Of a stretch of DNA of 64,000 nucleotides, positions 8,288 to 15,995 are shown one piece after another. Within the stretch, counting starts at the first letter, position 1; every line of letters begins with the position of its first letter. The notes under the pieces were generated by a model. The model saw only the letters and a list, made by a program, of their open reading frames with translations, had not been told where the DNA came from and searched no databases. This DNA comes from Flagellimonas hymeniacidonis (GTDB lineage Bacteria; Bacteroidota; Bacteroidia; Flavobacteriales; Flavobacteriaceae), in contig NZ_VRUR01000002.1 in the NCBI RefSeq assembly GCF_008040165.1, forward strand, positions 620,001 to 684,000. The letters are read 5' to 3'. A program made the translations under genes and the position numbers.

Positions 8288-9350
8288 ATATATCGATTGT
8301 GTTTTTTGTAATATGAGGAGTGCTAAATGCTCTTAATAATGCAATATAGTTCAGATCGAATGCTACGGCGTCCCCCACTTTTAGACTTGCTCTGGTGTTA
8401 TCTATCACGATATGGTCACTACTTGAACCTAAAATGGCCACATTTTGTTTTGGAACAATTCCAGAAACAATAATGTCTTGTATTCCAATCGCTAGAACGG
8501 CCCTATTCATCAAGCCTTTATTCTTAAAATTAGGAACATCACCGTTCGCATTTTGATATACTTCCCCATAGGGTTGTGATGGTTTTATTTTTGCTTCGAT
8601 AACCTCTGCCATTAATGTAAAAATATCGGTAAAAAGCCCTGGTATGGGTTTTCTACAAAGTGCTTCTCTACCTAAAAAAATAGATTCACCCAATCGTAAG
8701 CTATTTATTCTGCCCGCATCTTTTGAAGAGGTGAACCAGTTGTAATTTGCAGAATTTCCACCGGACACCATAGCTAGGGTGATTTTGAATTTTTCTTCTA
8801 AACGTTCAACTATTGAAGATAACTCATTCATTTTGTGCGCATCAGGGCTTATTCCGCCAAAGCATGCGAGATTTGTTCCTATACCTACCAAGGCCAGACC
8901 TTCCAGGTTTAGTACCTCCTTTACATGGGTATTAATTTCCGATGGCATGATTCCTTCTCGTAAGTCACCAAGTTCCACCATAAGAACAACCTTATGCACA
9001 ATATGGTTTCTTGAGGCGTATTCTGAGAGCTTTTTTAGAACTGCCAATTCAGAATTTAGACTTATGTGTGTATGAATAATCACTTCTTCCGCTTCGCTGA
9101 GTGCGGGTATTCTGAGTAACAGGTATTGTGCTCGTATACCTGCTTTGCGCATTTTTATAATATTCGAAATTCTAGAATCTGCAAGAATTTCAATACCATT
9201 TTTGACTAAAACGTCAGCGATTATTGGATTGCCCCCAACCACTTTGGTAACCCCTATTATATTGATGCCCTTAGAACCATACAGTTTTTTTAATTGTTGT
9301 ACGTTGTGGGCAATCTTTCTTAAATCTATATCTATCCTAGGGAGAATCAA
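8265..9350 (-). CDS. PLP-dependent alanine/ornithine racemase family protein
   Basis: Fold-type III PLP enzyme of 361 aa. The N-terminal alanine-racemase barrel has the PLP lysine K36 in GVTKVVGG, and further family segments include MVELGDLREGI, GGNSANY and RLGESIFLGRE. It resembles the alanine/ornithine racemase group rather than the housekeeping Alr. The gene overlaps DUF1611 by 4 nt (ATGA type) upstream and the dipeptidase by 23 nt downstream, so the three products are made together. The likely job is interconversion of a D- and L-amino acid linked to the DUF1611 and dipeptidase reactions; the substrate is not visible from sequence. Confidence 0.82.
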   Translation of the reverse strand: MILPRIDIDLRKIAHNVQQLKKLYGSKGINIIGVTKVVGGNPIIADVLVKNGIEILADSRISNIIKMRKAGIRAQYLLLRIPALSEAEEVIIHTHISLNSELAVLKKLSEYASRNHIVHKVVLMVELGDLREGIMPSEINTHVKEVLNLEGLALVGIGTNLACFGGISPDAHKMNELSSIVERLEEKFKITLAMVSGGNSANYNWFTSSKDAGRINSLRLGESIFLGREALCRKPIPGLFTDIFTLMAEVIEAKIKPSQPYGEVYQNANGDVPNFKNKGLMNRAVLAIGIQDIIVSGIVPKQNVAILGSSSDHIVIDNTRASLKVGDAVAFDLNYIALLRAFSTPHITKNTIDIYECASIL

Positions 9351-10426
9351 ACCAGCACCGGCTCTCTTTTTAACTCTGGAAATGTTTTGATCAACTCATT
9401 TACCAGTTTATCGCATCCATGTAGTAGGACATCTGTAACAGGTAGATTATATTCTGACTCATACTGACCTATTACATGGTTCACTTCTGCACCGGTCATG
9501 TTTTCATGGTTAATGGTAATTGCTATGACCGTTGATTTGGAGAATATTTCTATCATTTCGATTTCGTCTACCAAGTCCAACAGTGGAATTTTGGGATAGT
9601 CACAATAACTTTTTCGTTTCGGAGGATGCTGTATAATAATTGCATCTGGCATTGCCCCACGCAGAATGGCACTTGAAGAAGTAAATGCAGGATGGCTCAG
9701 AGCCCCTTGGCCTTCCACAACAATAATGTCTGGTTGTTCTTGCTCATAAGCATTTAGGATGGCGTTTTCAACTTCTCCAGTGGCGAACCCTGATGTTAAA
9801 ACATCTATGGCTACTCCGTATTTGGAGCCTTGGAGCAAGCCTGTCTGACCGGTGGTCACAAAGACGGCATTAAGGCCTTCATTCCGTAATGCTTCTACTA
9901 CTAATAATGCGGTAGTTCTTTTGCCAACCGCACAGTCAGTACCCATTATCGCTATTATCGGAACCTTTACATCTTCAATACGTCCAGAAAAATTATGTAG
10001 ATTTTTACGAGCTGGAGGTTTTCTAACGTCTAGTATGGTTACACCGTATTTGAGCGCGACATTGGTATATTGAATGTTATCGTTAAAAAACTCAGGAAGA
10101 CCATTAATGATGTTCATCCCACTTTTCATAGCCGTAAAAATGATTTCCCTTTGTTCATTGTTTAAAAATGGAGCGAGCGGGGCAATACCATAGATAAAAT
10201 ATTCAGGAATAGTGCTTAATTCTTCTAAAGCATGCTCCATACTTTCAAAGATGGGGATTCCAATGTCTATGCCATCAAGATATTCGCCGGCATCTTGCCC
10301 GGTCTTGGAACTGTCTATAATTCCAACAATAGTGTACCTTTCAGATTGCCGAATAAGTCCATTGGCTACTTTACCGTCTACATTCCCAAATTCGTTCTCG
10401 CAATAAACCAATGTATTAGCTTTCAT
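9347..10426 (-). CDS. DUF1611 family protein (P-loop; DgcN-like)
   Basis: 359 aa with an N-terminal Rossmann-like domain (about 1-140) and a C-terminal P-loop domain starting with GTDCAVGKRTT (Walker A-like, about 161-171). VVEGQGALSHPA is another family hallmark. DUF1611 includes DgcN, reported to act in D-glutamate catabolism in marine bacteria as an N-acyltransferase (from memory, not checked). Its neighbours are a racemase and a D,D-dipeptidase, which supports a D-amino-acid pathway here. It overlaps the racemase gene by 4 nt and lies 13 nt after a 68-aa protein gene. Confidence 0.82.
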   Translation of the reverse strand: MKANTLVYCENEFGNVDGKVANGLIRQSERYTIVGIIDSSKTGQDAGEYLDGIDIGIPIFESMEHALEELSTIPEYFIYGIAPLAPFLNNEQREIIFTAMKSGMNIINGLPEFFNDNIQYTNVALKYGVTILDVRKPPARKNLHNFSGRIEDVKVPIIAIMGTDCAVGKRTTALLVVEALRNEGLNAVFVTTGQTGLLQGSKYGVAIDVLTSGFATGEVENAILNAYEQEQPDIIVVEGQGALSHPAFTSSSAILRGAMPDAIIIQHPPKRKSYCDYPKIPLLDLVDEIEMIEIFSKSTVIAITINHENMTGAEVNHVIGQYESEYNLPVTDVLLHGCDKLVNELIKTFPELKREPVLV

Positions 10427-10439
10427 AAATGTTGTTTTC

Positions 10440-10646
10440 TTAAGTTTTCTGAATTAGTGGGATTCCATCGCAAGATTTCAGTTCCCTATCAAAATAAACC
10501 AGTTCATTTGCCAAAGGGTCATTTTGAATGGTGCAGTAGTAAACTTTGCGTGCATACAATCGTACTACAAGTAATACCGAAGGCCTCACTTTGGCACAGA
10601 CGATATCTCCTATTTTGTATCTACTCTCTACTTTACTCTTTTCCAT
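10440..10646 (-). CDS. Small conserved hypothetical protein (68 aa)
   Basis: Not recognised with certainty. The 68-aa sequence begins with basic residues, then YKIGDIVCAKVRPSVLLVV, a pattern like small SH3-type barrel proteins such as DUF2158. There is no signal peptide or membrane span. It lies 13 nt before DUF1611 and 30 nt after the cupin gene in the same direction, so it is very likely co-transcribed. A stand-alone beta-barrel adaptor or nucleic-acid-binding role would be a guess. Confidence 0.65.
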   Translation of the reverse strand: MEKSKVESRYKIGDIVCAKVRPSVLLVVRLYARKVYYCTIQNDPLANELVYFDRELKSCDGIPLIQKT

Positions 10647-10676
10647 GAGGTGTTTTTTAGCATTAAAACAGCTGTC

Positions 10677-11009
10677 TTATTCATTTTTTATGGTAGTGCA
10701 GATCATTTTGAATTTAAGATTCGCCTCAATTGAACTGGTAGAATGACCTGGTATAAGTATGGAATCTCCTTTTTGCATGAAGGTGGAGTTATTATTGATA
10801 ACAACTTCCGCTTTGCCCTCGATGATGTAAATAAACCTCAATAAAGGAGATTTTTCAAATGATTGCACTTTGCCATAATCAAATGCAAAGGCCTGTATGA
10901 CACAGTTGTTTTCAACTTTTATATTTTTTACCGCTATCTCATTAGAACTGTATTCCAGTACATCCACCAAGTTAAACTTCTTGGATTCTTCAAATTCCCC
11001 TTTCTCCAT
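10677..11009 (-). CDS. Cupin-domain protein
   Basis: Single-domain cupin of 110 aa. The beta-barrel core shows RFIYIIEGKAEVVINN (first cupin motif region) and FMQKGDSILIPGHS (second motif). The usual metal-binding histidines are mostly absent, so it may bind a ligand rather than catalyse. The start at 11009 (MEKGEFEES) is chosen because an in-frame ATG at 11072 would run into the end of a separate small lysine-rich gene; the longer form (131 aa) cannot be excluded. Placed in the DUF1611/racemase operon, it could be a small sensor or binding protein for the pathway. Confidence 0.7.
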   Translation of the reverse strand: MEKGEFEESKKFNLVDVLEYSSNEIAVKNIKVENNCVIQAFAFDYGKVQSFEKSPLLRFIYIIEGKAEVVINNNSTFMQKGDSILIPGHSTSSIEANLKFKMICTTIKNE

Positions 11010-11049
11010 AGTTAAGTGCCTAAGGTTGAGGATGTTTTTCTTGATCCTC

Positions 11050-11166
11050 TTATTCTGTTCTATTTTTGGCATTCCGTTTTGCCCTTTTGGCGGCTTTCTT
11101 CTCTTTAGGGGTACTTGAGGGCGCAGTTTTTCCCGATTTCTGTTTTCCTTCTTTTTCTTTGGACAT
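11050..11166 (-). CDS. Very small lysine-rich protein (38 aa)
   Basis: Starts MSKEKEGKQKSGKTAPSS and ends KRAKRNAKNRTE, then TAA. More than a third of the residues are Lys or Arg and the composition is like short basic proteins that recur in Flavobacteriaceae with the pattern K-T-x-P-S/A-x-x-x-KEKR. It is too short for ordinary gene finding. Its frame differs from the cupin frame, and its 3' end overlaps the longer possible cupin start. Likely disordered and nucleic-acid or ribosome associated; the function is unknown. Confidence 0.6.
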   Translation of the reverse strand: MSKEKEGKQKSGKTAPSSTPKEKKAAKRAKRNAKNRTE

Positions 11167-11192
11167 AGTGTATATTCTGGATTAGATTTTGA

Positions 11193-11261
11193 TTATTTTA
11201 ATAAAACAGACAATAGCAACATTGCCACTAGCAGTATAAACGAGAGAGCACATTTTCTCAT
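11193..11261 (-). CDS. Possible 22-aa hydrophobic membrane peptide
   Basis: An ATG-initiated frame encodes MRKCALSFILLVAMLLLSVL followed by LK and TAA. It has the look of a single-span micropeptide: short basic N-terminus, about 16 hydrophobic residues, basic end. It begins upstream of the lysine-rich 38-aa gene and stops 26 nt before it. A chance ORF of this size is possible, but the composition is not random. It could be a membrane peptide or a leader peptide for the operon. Confidence 0.3.
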   Translation of the reverse strand: MRKCALSFILLVAMLLLSVLLK

Positions 11262-11355
11262 AGTTTTATTTTTTGTGGGCCATTAACTTGTAGAAAATAG
11301 AAATACAAAAGCAGTTACGGAAAAGTACTATTATCCACTACTTGTATTTGAATAA

Positions 11356-11389
11356 AAAAAGAGCAGTGTTTTTGGTTCCTGCTCTTTTT
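11356..11389. terminator. Hairpin terminator, likely bidirectional
   Basis: Perfect 11-bp inverted repeat AAAAAGAGCAG / CTGCTCTTTTT with a 12-nt loop, lying between the AraC regulator gene (minus, ends at 11749) and the start of the cupin/DUF1611 operon. It would end AraC transcription about 360 nt after its stop codon. The rest of 11390-11748 is A/T-rich and shows no supportable gene. Confidence 0.65.
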
Positions 11390-11748
11390 ATGGCTTCTAA
11401 ATATTTAAAAGCCCTTATCAACAAACAAAATTAGATTTTCTTTCTCTTAGAACGGTTCGGGCAATGTTTTTACCATTACCTCAAATTATTTTTTTATTCT
11501 GATTAAAACTGGATTTAGATTTTTTTCCAATTCATTTTCTCTTGAGGTTTGAGGATTTCCCATATCAAATATTGATCTAAAGACATTTTTTAATTTTTTG
11601 AGAATACTATAAACTAAATTGTTTCTTTCAAATATGTCCATATGTTCCGTGTTTTTTGAATAGTGTTGATTAAAATCATAACAATAGGTAAAGGTGCGAC
11701 AGAATCATGGGAATTTTGCTATATAAATCTTTGCAAACTTTACATATA

Positions 11749-12309
11749 TCACAGGTTCTCCAGGTTTTGTTGTCTTTTTTTCTTCATTTTTTTATAAAAA
11801 GAAGGTGTGAGGCCAGTAACTTTTTTAAACTGATTCGATAAATGGGATGGGCTGCTATAGTGAAGTTTATGGGCAATCTCCGTGAGATTGAGCTCATCAT
11901 ATAATAATAATTCTTTCACCCTTTCAATTTTGTGTTTAATGATATAATGCTGTATGGTGATTCCTTTCACTTCAGAAAATGTATTCGATAAATACGTGTA
12001 GTCGTACCCCAATTTTTTGGTTAAATAACCGGAATAATTTGTTTTTGGAATTTCATCGGTGTAATGGATCATTTCTATGATCGCGGTCTTTATTCGTTCA
12101 ATTAAGATGCTCCTCGCGTCATCAAGCAATTCGAGTCCGGATTTAAGGAGGTTTTGCGCAAACAGAATTCGTTTATCTTTTGGAATGTCCCCTAGGATTT
12201 CTACCATTCCGAGATCTAAAATTACGTGTTCCAAGTCTAACTTTATCAATTCCTCCCTTACCAGTATTTTGCAGCGTTGACTGACCATATATTTAATGTA
12301 TAATTTCAT
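11749..12309 (-). CDS. AraC-family regulator with HMA-like N-terminal domain
   Basis: 186 aa. The C-terminal half (about 85-180) is an AraC DNA-binding domain with two helix-turn-helix units; LNLTEIAHKLHYSSPSHLSNQF followed by KKVTGLTPSFYKK is the signature. The N-terminal 60 residues, starting YIKYMVSQRCKILVREEL, have the beta-alpha-beta-beta look of a heavy-metal-associated domain in which MxCxxC is reduced to MVSQRC, with one Cys left. Many Bacteroidota carry such short AraC proteins near metal-resistance genes. No metal gene adjoins it here. The target is unknown. Confidence 0.8.
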   Translation of the reverse strand: MKLYIKYMVSQRCKILVREELIKLDLEHVILDLGMVEILGDIPKDKRILFAQNLLKSGLELLDDARSILIERIKTAIIEMIHYTDEIPKTNYSGYLTKKLGYDYTYLSNTFSEVKGITIQHYIIKHKIERVKELLLYDELNLTEIAHKLHYSSPSHLSNQFKKVTGLTPSFYKKMKKKRQQNLENL

Positions 12310-13291
12310 GTTTTTGGTTTAATGGTCAAGTAAAAAGCAAAGGTGATTGTCAAGCTAGTTTTCACAAAAAGCAATGAACTTTAATATCTTAAATCCTAGA
12401 TAGGTAATAAGCTTTTCCAGTTTAATTAACGGGTTCTAAGATTTTTTAAAACCAGTGATTAGTAGTTGAAATTGTATATTTTAAAGGTAATCAATAAATG
12501 GTGTCTTGTTGTATGAACACAATAATCTTTTTATTGTTAAAACGGTTATTTTCAATACTCTGAAGCCGTTGTTTGTGAAAACTGAGTTGTTTAGGCTTAA
12601 TCCTGTCGAATCCAAGTGGGAAAGTAGCAGTTTAAACCACAAATTAAGTGTAAAAACTAGTATTGATGTTGGCACTTCGGGAGTCTTTAAGAATATTGAA
12701 GTTACTCTAATAACAACCTTAATTTCTGAAAAGGTTTAAAAATGTGCCTTTTTTAAGGCTAATTGAGCTCAGATTTAAGAATTTGGTAAGATTTGATTTT
12801 GATAAACAGGTCTTTTATTTTATAGGATAAAGAATTGCAAGCGGATTAGAGTTCCATAAGCAGGTTAGAATGTTGTTTTACAACTTGTTATGATCTGTCG
12901 GTTCTTTCGTCTAGTTGATAGCGTTGTCAATTAAATATTAAGCCAGTATTTGTAGTAATTTATTCAGATATAAACTGCACTTCGAAAAAAGTATTGATCC
13001 AAACGGGTTATCCATTAGCAGATATACCCCATTGATTAATTAAAGGAGTATCGCAAGGCAATTCGGTACTAAGTTTACCAGAGTTAGCAACAAAAACCTC
13101 AAAACCTCAAAGGCATAATCTAAACCTCCAAGAATGTAAGATAGTTAATACTAAAACGCTTTTGCGGTGTTTTTATCTTAATGTATCATTTGGAAGAGGT
13201 TCCGTTGCGCCAAGGGGTTTTGAGGTTGATCTCCTTGGCCGTAACGGTTTTTAAAATTTCGGTTTTTAAAATCTTAACCTACTTGTTAAGG

Positions 13292-13322
13292 AAAAAAGAG
13301 TCATAGCCCATGACTCTTTTTT
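13292..13322 (+). terminator. Strong terminator without an obvious upstream gene
   Basis: Perfect 13-bp stem AAAAAAGAGTCAT / ATGACTCTTTTTT with a 5-nt loop (agccc). No gene on the plus strand precedes it for more than 5 kb, and on the minus strand no gene leads into it, because trxB is on the plus strand. Confidence 0.75.
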
Positions 13323-13439
13323 TATTCAAACACATTGATAGTATAAAAAATCACGCATTAAGGAAACTTCAGAAGAATGAATCAACTATCCATTGGAAAA
13401 TCAGGAATAATCATTCTGTAAGTTTCTGTACAAAAAACC

Positions 13440-13447
13440 TACTTTTG
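13440..13447 (+). promoter_or_regulatory. Candidate -7 element of the trxB promoter (TACTTTTG)
   Basis: TACTTTTG matches the Bacteroidota TAnnTTTG -7 consensus exactly and lies 34 nt before the trxB start codon. No convincing TTG -33 element is present at the normal distance; TTTCTG at 13422 is too close. Confidence 0.4.
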
Positions 13448-13480
13448 TAAAACAACTTATTTAGAGGAAGCATTTTTGTT

Positions 13481-14449
13481 ATGTCAGAACAAGTAGAAAG
13501 AATTAAAACATTGATTATAGGATCGGGTCCTGCCGGATATACGGCTGCAATTTATGCTGCTAGGGCAGATTTAAAACCTGTTATGTATACAGGAATGGAA
13601 CCAGGGGGCCAATTAACCACAACGACAGAAGTAGATAATTTTCCGGGATATCCAGAAGGAATTGATGGTCCTACTATGATGGTACAATTGCAACAACAGG
13701 CAGAACGCTTTGGAACAGAGGTTCGAATTGGAATGGTTACTGCTGTTGATTTTAGTGATGAACCTGGGGGAATCCACAAAATAACCGTTGATGATAGCAA
13801 ACAGATTGAAGCTGAAACGGTGATTATCTCAACTGGAGCATCAGCTAAATATCTGAACATACCTAGTGAGCAACGCTTAAGAGGGGGAGGAGTCTCTGCA
13901 TGTGCAGTTTGTGATGGGTTCTTTTATAAAGGACAAGAAGTAGCAATAGTTGGGGCAGGGGATACAGCAGCAGAGGAAGCTTCTTATTTGGCTAATATCT
14001 GCAAAAAGGTAACCATGTTGGTTCGTAAAGACTATATGAGAGCCTCCAAAGCAATGCAGCATAGGGTTAACAGTTTGGATAACATTGACATCCGATACAA
14101 CACTGAAGTGGATGAGGTTCTTGGGGAGCAGGTAGTTGAAGGACTCAGAATGGTCAACAATGAAACTGGAGAGAAAGAAGATATTGTGATTACTGGACTT
14201 TTCATTGCAATTGGGCACAAGCCTAATACGGATATCTTTAAAGGTCAATTGGATATGGATGAAACGGGGTATGTAATTACTGAAGGCAAATCCACAAAAA
14301 CCAACAAGCCTGGAGTTTTTGCCAGTGGAGATGTACAAGATAAGGAATACAGACAGGCGGTAACGGCAGCAGGTACTGGTTGTATGGCTGCTTTGGATGC
14401 AGAAAGATATCTAGCTTCGATTGAAAGCAAAGAAGCTGTGGTCTCGTAG
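13481..14449 (+). CDS. trxB: Thioredoxin-disulfide reductase
   Basis: FAD enzyme that reduces thioredoxin with NADPH. The 322-aa protein has the FAD motif GSGPAG at 14-19, the redox pair C141-AV-C144 (CAVC instead of the usual CATC), the NADPH motif GAGDTA at 158-163 and a C-terminal FASGDVQD FAD-binding segment. Length and domain order are normal. It stands alone, with a possible promoter at 13440 and a strong terminator straight after it. Confidence 0.95.
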   Translation: MSEQVERIKTLIIGSGPAGYTAAIYAARADLKPVMYTGMEPGGQLTTTTEVDNFPGYPEGIDGPTMMVQLQQQAERFGTEVRIGMVTAVDFSDEPGGIHKITVDDSKQIEAETVIISTGASAKYLNIPSEQRLRGGGVSACAVCDGFFYKGQEVAIVGAGDTAAEEASYLANICKKVTMLVRKDYMRASKAMQHRVNSLDNIDIRYNTEVDEVLGEQVVEGLRMVNNETGEKEDIVITGLFIAIGHKPNTDIFKGQLDMDETGYVITEGKSTKTNKPGVFASGDVQDKEYRQAVTAAGTGCMAALDAERYLASIESKEAVVS

Positions 14450-14469
14450 TTTCATAAAAAGTAAATCGT

Positions 14470-14504
14470 AAAAAAGGCGCTGTAATCATTACAGCGCCTT
14501 TTTT
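14470..14504. terminator. Terminator after trxB (convergent)
   Basis: Perfect 17-bp stem AAAAAAGGCGCTGTAAT / ATTACAGCGCCTTTTTT around a single C. It lies between convergent genes and can serve trxB and the minus-strand lipocalin-like gene. Confidence 0.85.
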
Positions 14505-14525
14505 AGTGGAGTGCTAATTCAATTG

Positions 14526-14972
14526 TTAATCTATGCGTTTGTAATTTTCAGATGAGGTTCTATTACCTTCATCATCTAAAGTGATTTGACTGAACGTATC
14601 CTCTTTTAGAATGAGCTCAAAAGTAAAATTTCGCATGGTATCCAACGCTTTCATCATACCATCATCTCCGTATTCAATAACTTCAACCAGCGAATTTTCT
14701 GTGATTTTATAAGAACCATAACCAAATCTTCCATTAGGATCATCTGGGACATACCTGGTCCACATAATTTTACCTTTGGAATACATTTTTACTTGCCTGT
14801 ATCCTTCAGACTTTTCAATGGTGTCTGTTATATTTTGTCCATCAAAACTATAGAAACTTTGAAGTTCCCATGTTCCTTCAATAGAATGTATTGTGTCAGG
14901 CTTTGGAGACGCAAACTTTGTGGCTGAAATCAAAATAAGCATCAATAAAACCAATCCGAGTAATTTTTTCAT
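14526..14972 (-). CDS. Secreted lipocalin-like protein
   Basis: 148 aa with a signal peptide (MKKLLGLVLLMLILISATKF). The mature part begins SIEGTWELQSFYSFDG, the GTWxL opening typical of small lipocalin-like beta-barrel proteins (DUF4488-like) of Bacteroidota. Later strands alternate charged and aromatic residues, with no cysteines. No ligand can be named. It stands alone between the trxB terminator and the head-GIN operon terminator. Confidence 0.65.
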   Translation of the reverse strand: MKKLLGLVLLMLILISATKFASPKPDTIHSIEGTWELQSFYSFDGQNITDTIEKSEGYRQVKMYSKGKIMWTRYVPDDPNGRFGYGSYKITENSLVEVIEYGDDGMMKALDTMRNFTFELILKEDTFSQITLDDEGNRTSSENYKRID

Positions 14973-15082
14973 AGTAGAGCGTTTAGAGTTACCGGTTCGT
15001 TTTCCCTAATAAGATATGAAATTTTTTGATAATTCGTTAGAAAACAAAGCTTTAAAATGCTAAAAAGACAAGGTTTTTTATA

Positions 15083-15114
15083 AAAAAAAGACCTAGTAGA
15101 TGACTAGGCCTTTT
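15083..15114 (-). terminator. Terminator of the PspC/head-GIN operon
   Basis: On the minus strand, AAAAGGCCTAGT-catct-ACTAGGTCTTTT followed by a T run, with one mismatch in the stem. It lies about 74 nt beyond the stop of the head-GIN gene. Confidence 0.7.
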
Positions 15115-15187
15115 AACTGGGTTAGATTGGTTTACTCAGTTTGTAAATTGATTGACTATTGTTTTTGATTGTTGTTCATAAAAATCC

Positions 15188-15910
15188 TTAGTATTTGTGT
15201 ACGCTGCCCGAAACAGATTTTTTCTTTTGCACACTTGCTTCGCCAGTATAAGAGATGTCGGCGCCGCTGCTAGCATCTGCTACAAGGGATTCAGATACGT
15301 TTACCGAAATATCAGCTCCACTGCTAGCATCTGCATTGCATTTTTTGGTCATTAGTTCGCGAGCCCTAATATCAGCACCACTACTGGCATCGGCATAAAA
15401 CACATCTGTTTTACCTGCTACCTTAATATCTGCACCGCTGCTAGCATCTGCAGATACTTCTGTAGCGACTAATTCCACATGTAGATCCGATCCACTGCTG
15501 GCGTCCAGCTCAATTTTTTCGGCTTCAATTACATTTTGCACAATTAGGTCGGCGCCACTGGAACTTTTTAAAGCGGTAATATCCGGCAAGGAGATATATA
15601 TCTTTTTAGTGGCTCTTCCAATGTTCTCAATGGCATGAATTCTAAGTTTACCATCTTTGATATCCGTTCCAATTAAATCGATAATGTTTTCATCTGCCTC
15701 AACCGCTATTTTAAAATCCTTGTCTTGGGTCACAAATACATCCAAACCTTCTGAGGCGGATACTACGGTAAAGTCTTCAGTTACGTTTCTAGTTTCTTCT
15801 ACTACTTCTCCATTTCCTCTTTTCCCATCTCCAAAGCTAATGTCGAAGTTACAGGAAGAGGCGAAGATGGCGAATAAAACTGCGATTGCTATTCTTGCTA
15901 GTGTTGTCAT
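15188..15910 (-). CDS. Head-GIN domain lipoprotein (DUF2807)
   Basis: 240 aa. A signal peptide ends in the lipobox FASSC, so the mature protein should be lipid-anchored. The body is a DUF2807 right-handed beta-helix built of short coils, each with (D)(A/S)SSG(A/S)D: six copies are visible (KSSSGAD, DASSGSD, then DASSGAD four times), about 20 residues apart. These proteins sit in the envelope and often go with PspC and PadR genes, as here. The ligand or partner is unknown. It is the last gene of the operon, 85 nt after PspC. Confidence 0.85.
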   Translation of the reverse strand: MTTLARIAIAVLFAIFASSCNFDISFGDGKRGNGEVVEETRNVTEDFTVVSASEGLDVFVTQDKDFKIAVEADENIIDLIGTDIKDGKLRIHAIENIGRATKKIYISLPDITALKSSSGADLIVQNVIEAEKIELDASSGSDLHVELVATEVSADASSGADIKVAGKTDVFYADASSGADIRARELMTKKCNADASSGADISVNVSESLVADASSGADISYTGEASVQKKKSVSGSVHKY

Positions 15911-15995
15911 GATTGTTGTTTTAATGATTGATTAAAATTCGTGTTTACTTTGATTTAAATTTATTTTTGATTTCCCAATTGTTGAAAATGGCTAC

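Larger units (their letters stand above)
12310..13480. other. Gene-poor region of about 1.17 kb
   Basis: No coding sequence can be supported. Two opposing frames near 12481-12739 overlap each other and look non-coding. The right part contains a 13-bp direct repeat CGGTTTTTAAAAT at 13245-13257 and 13260-13272, then a strong terminator at 13292-13322 and the trxB promoter region. It may be the remains of an old gene or hold an untranslated RNA. Confidence 0.5.

Noticed and set aside
12481..12739. Opposing frames of 64 and 77 codons in the gene-poor region
   Set aside because: They overlap each other on opposite strands, show no recognisable pattern and have no coding-like composition.
13877..14338. 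153-codon frame antisense to trxB
   Set aside because: Shadow frame; trxB is certain.
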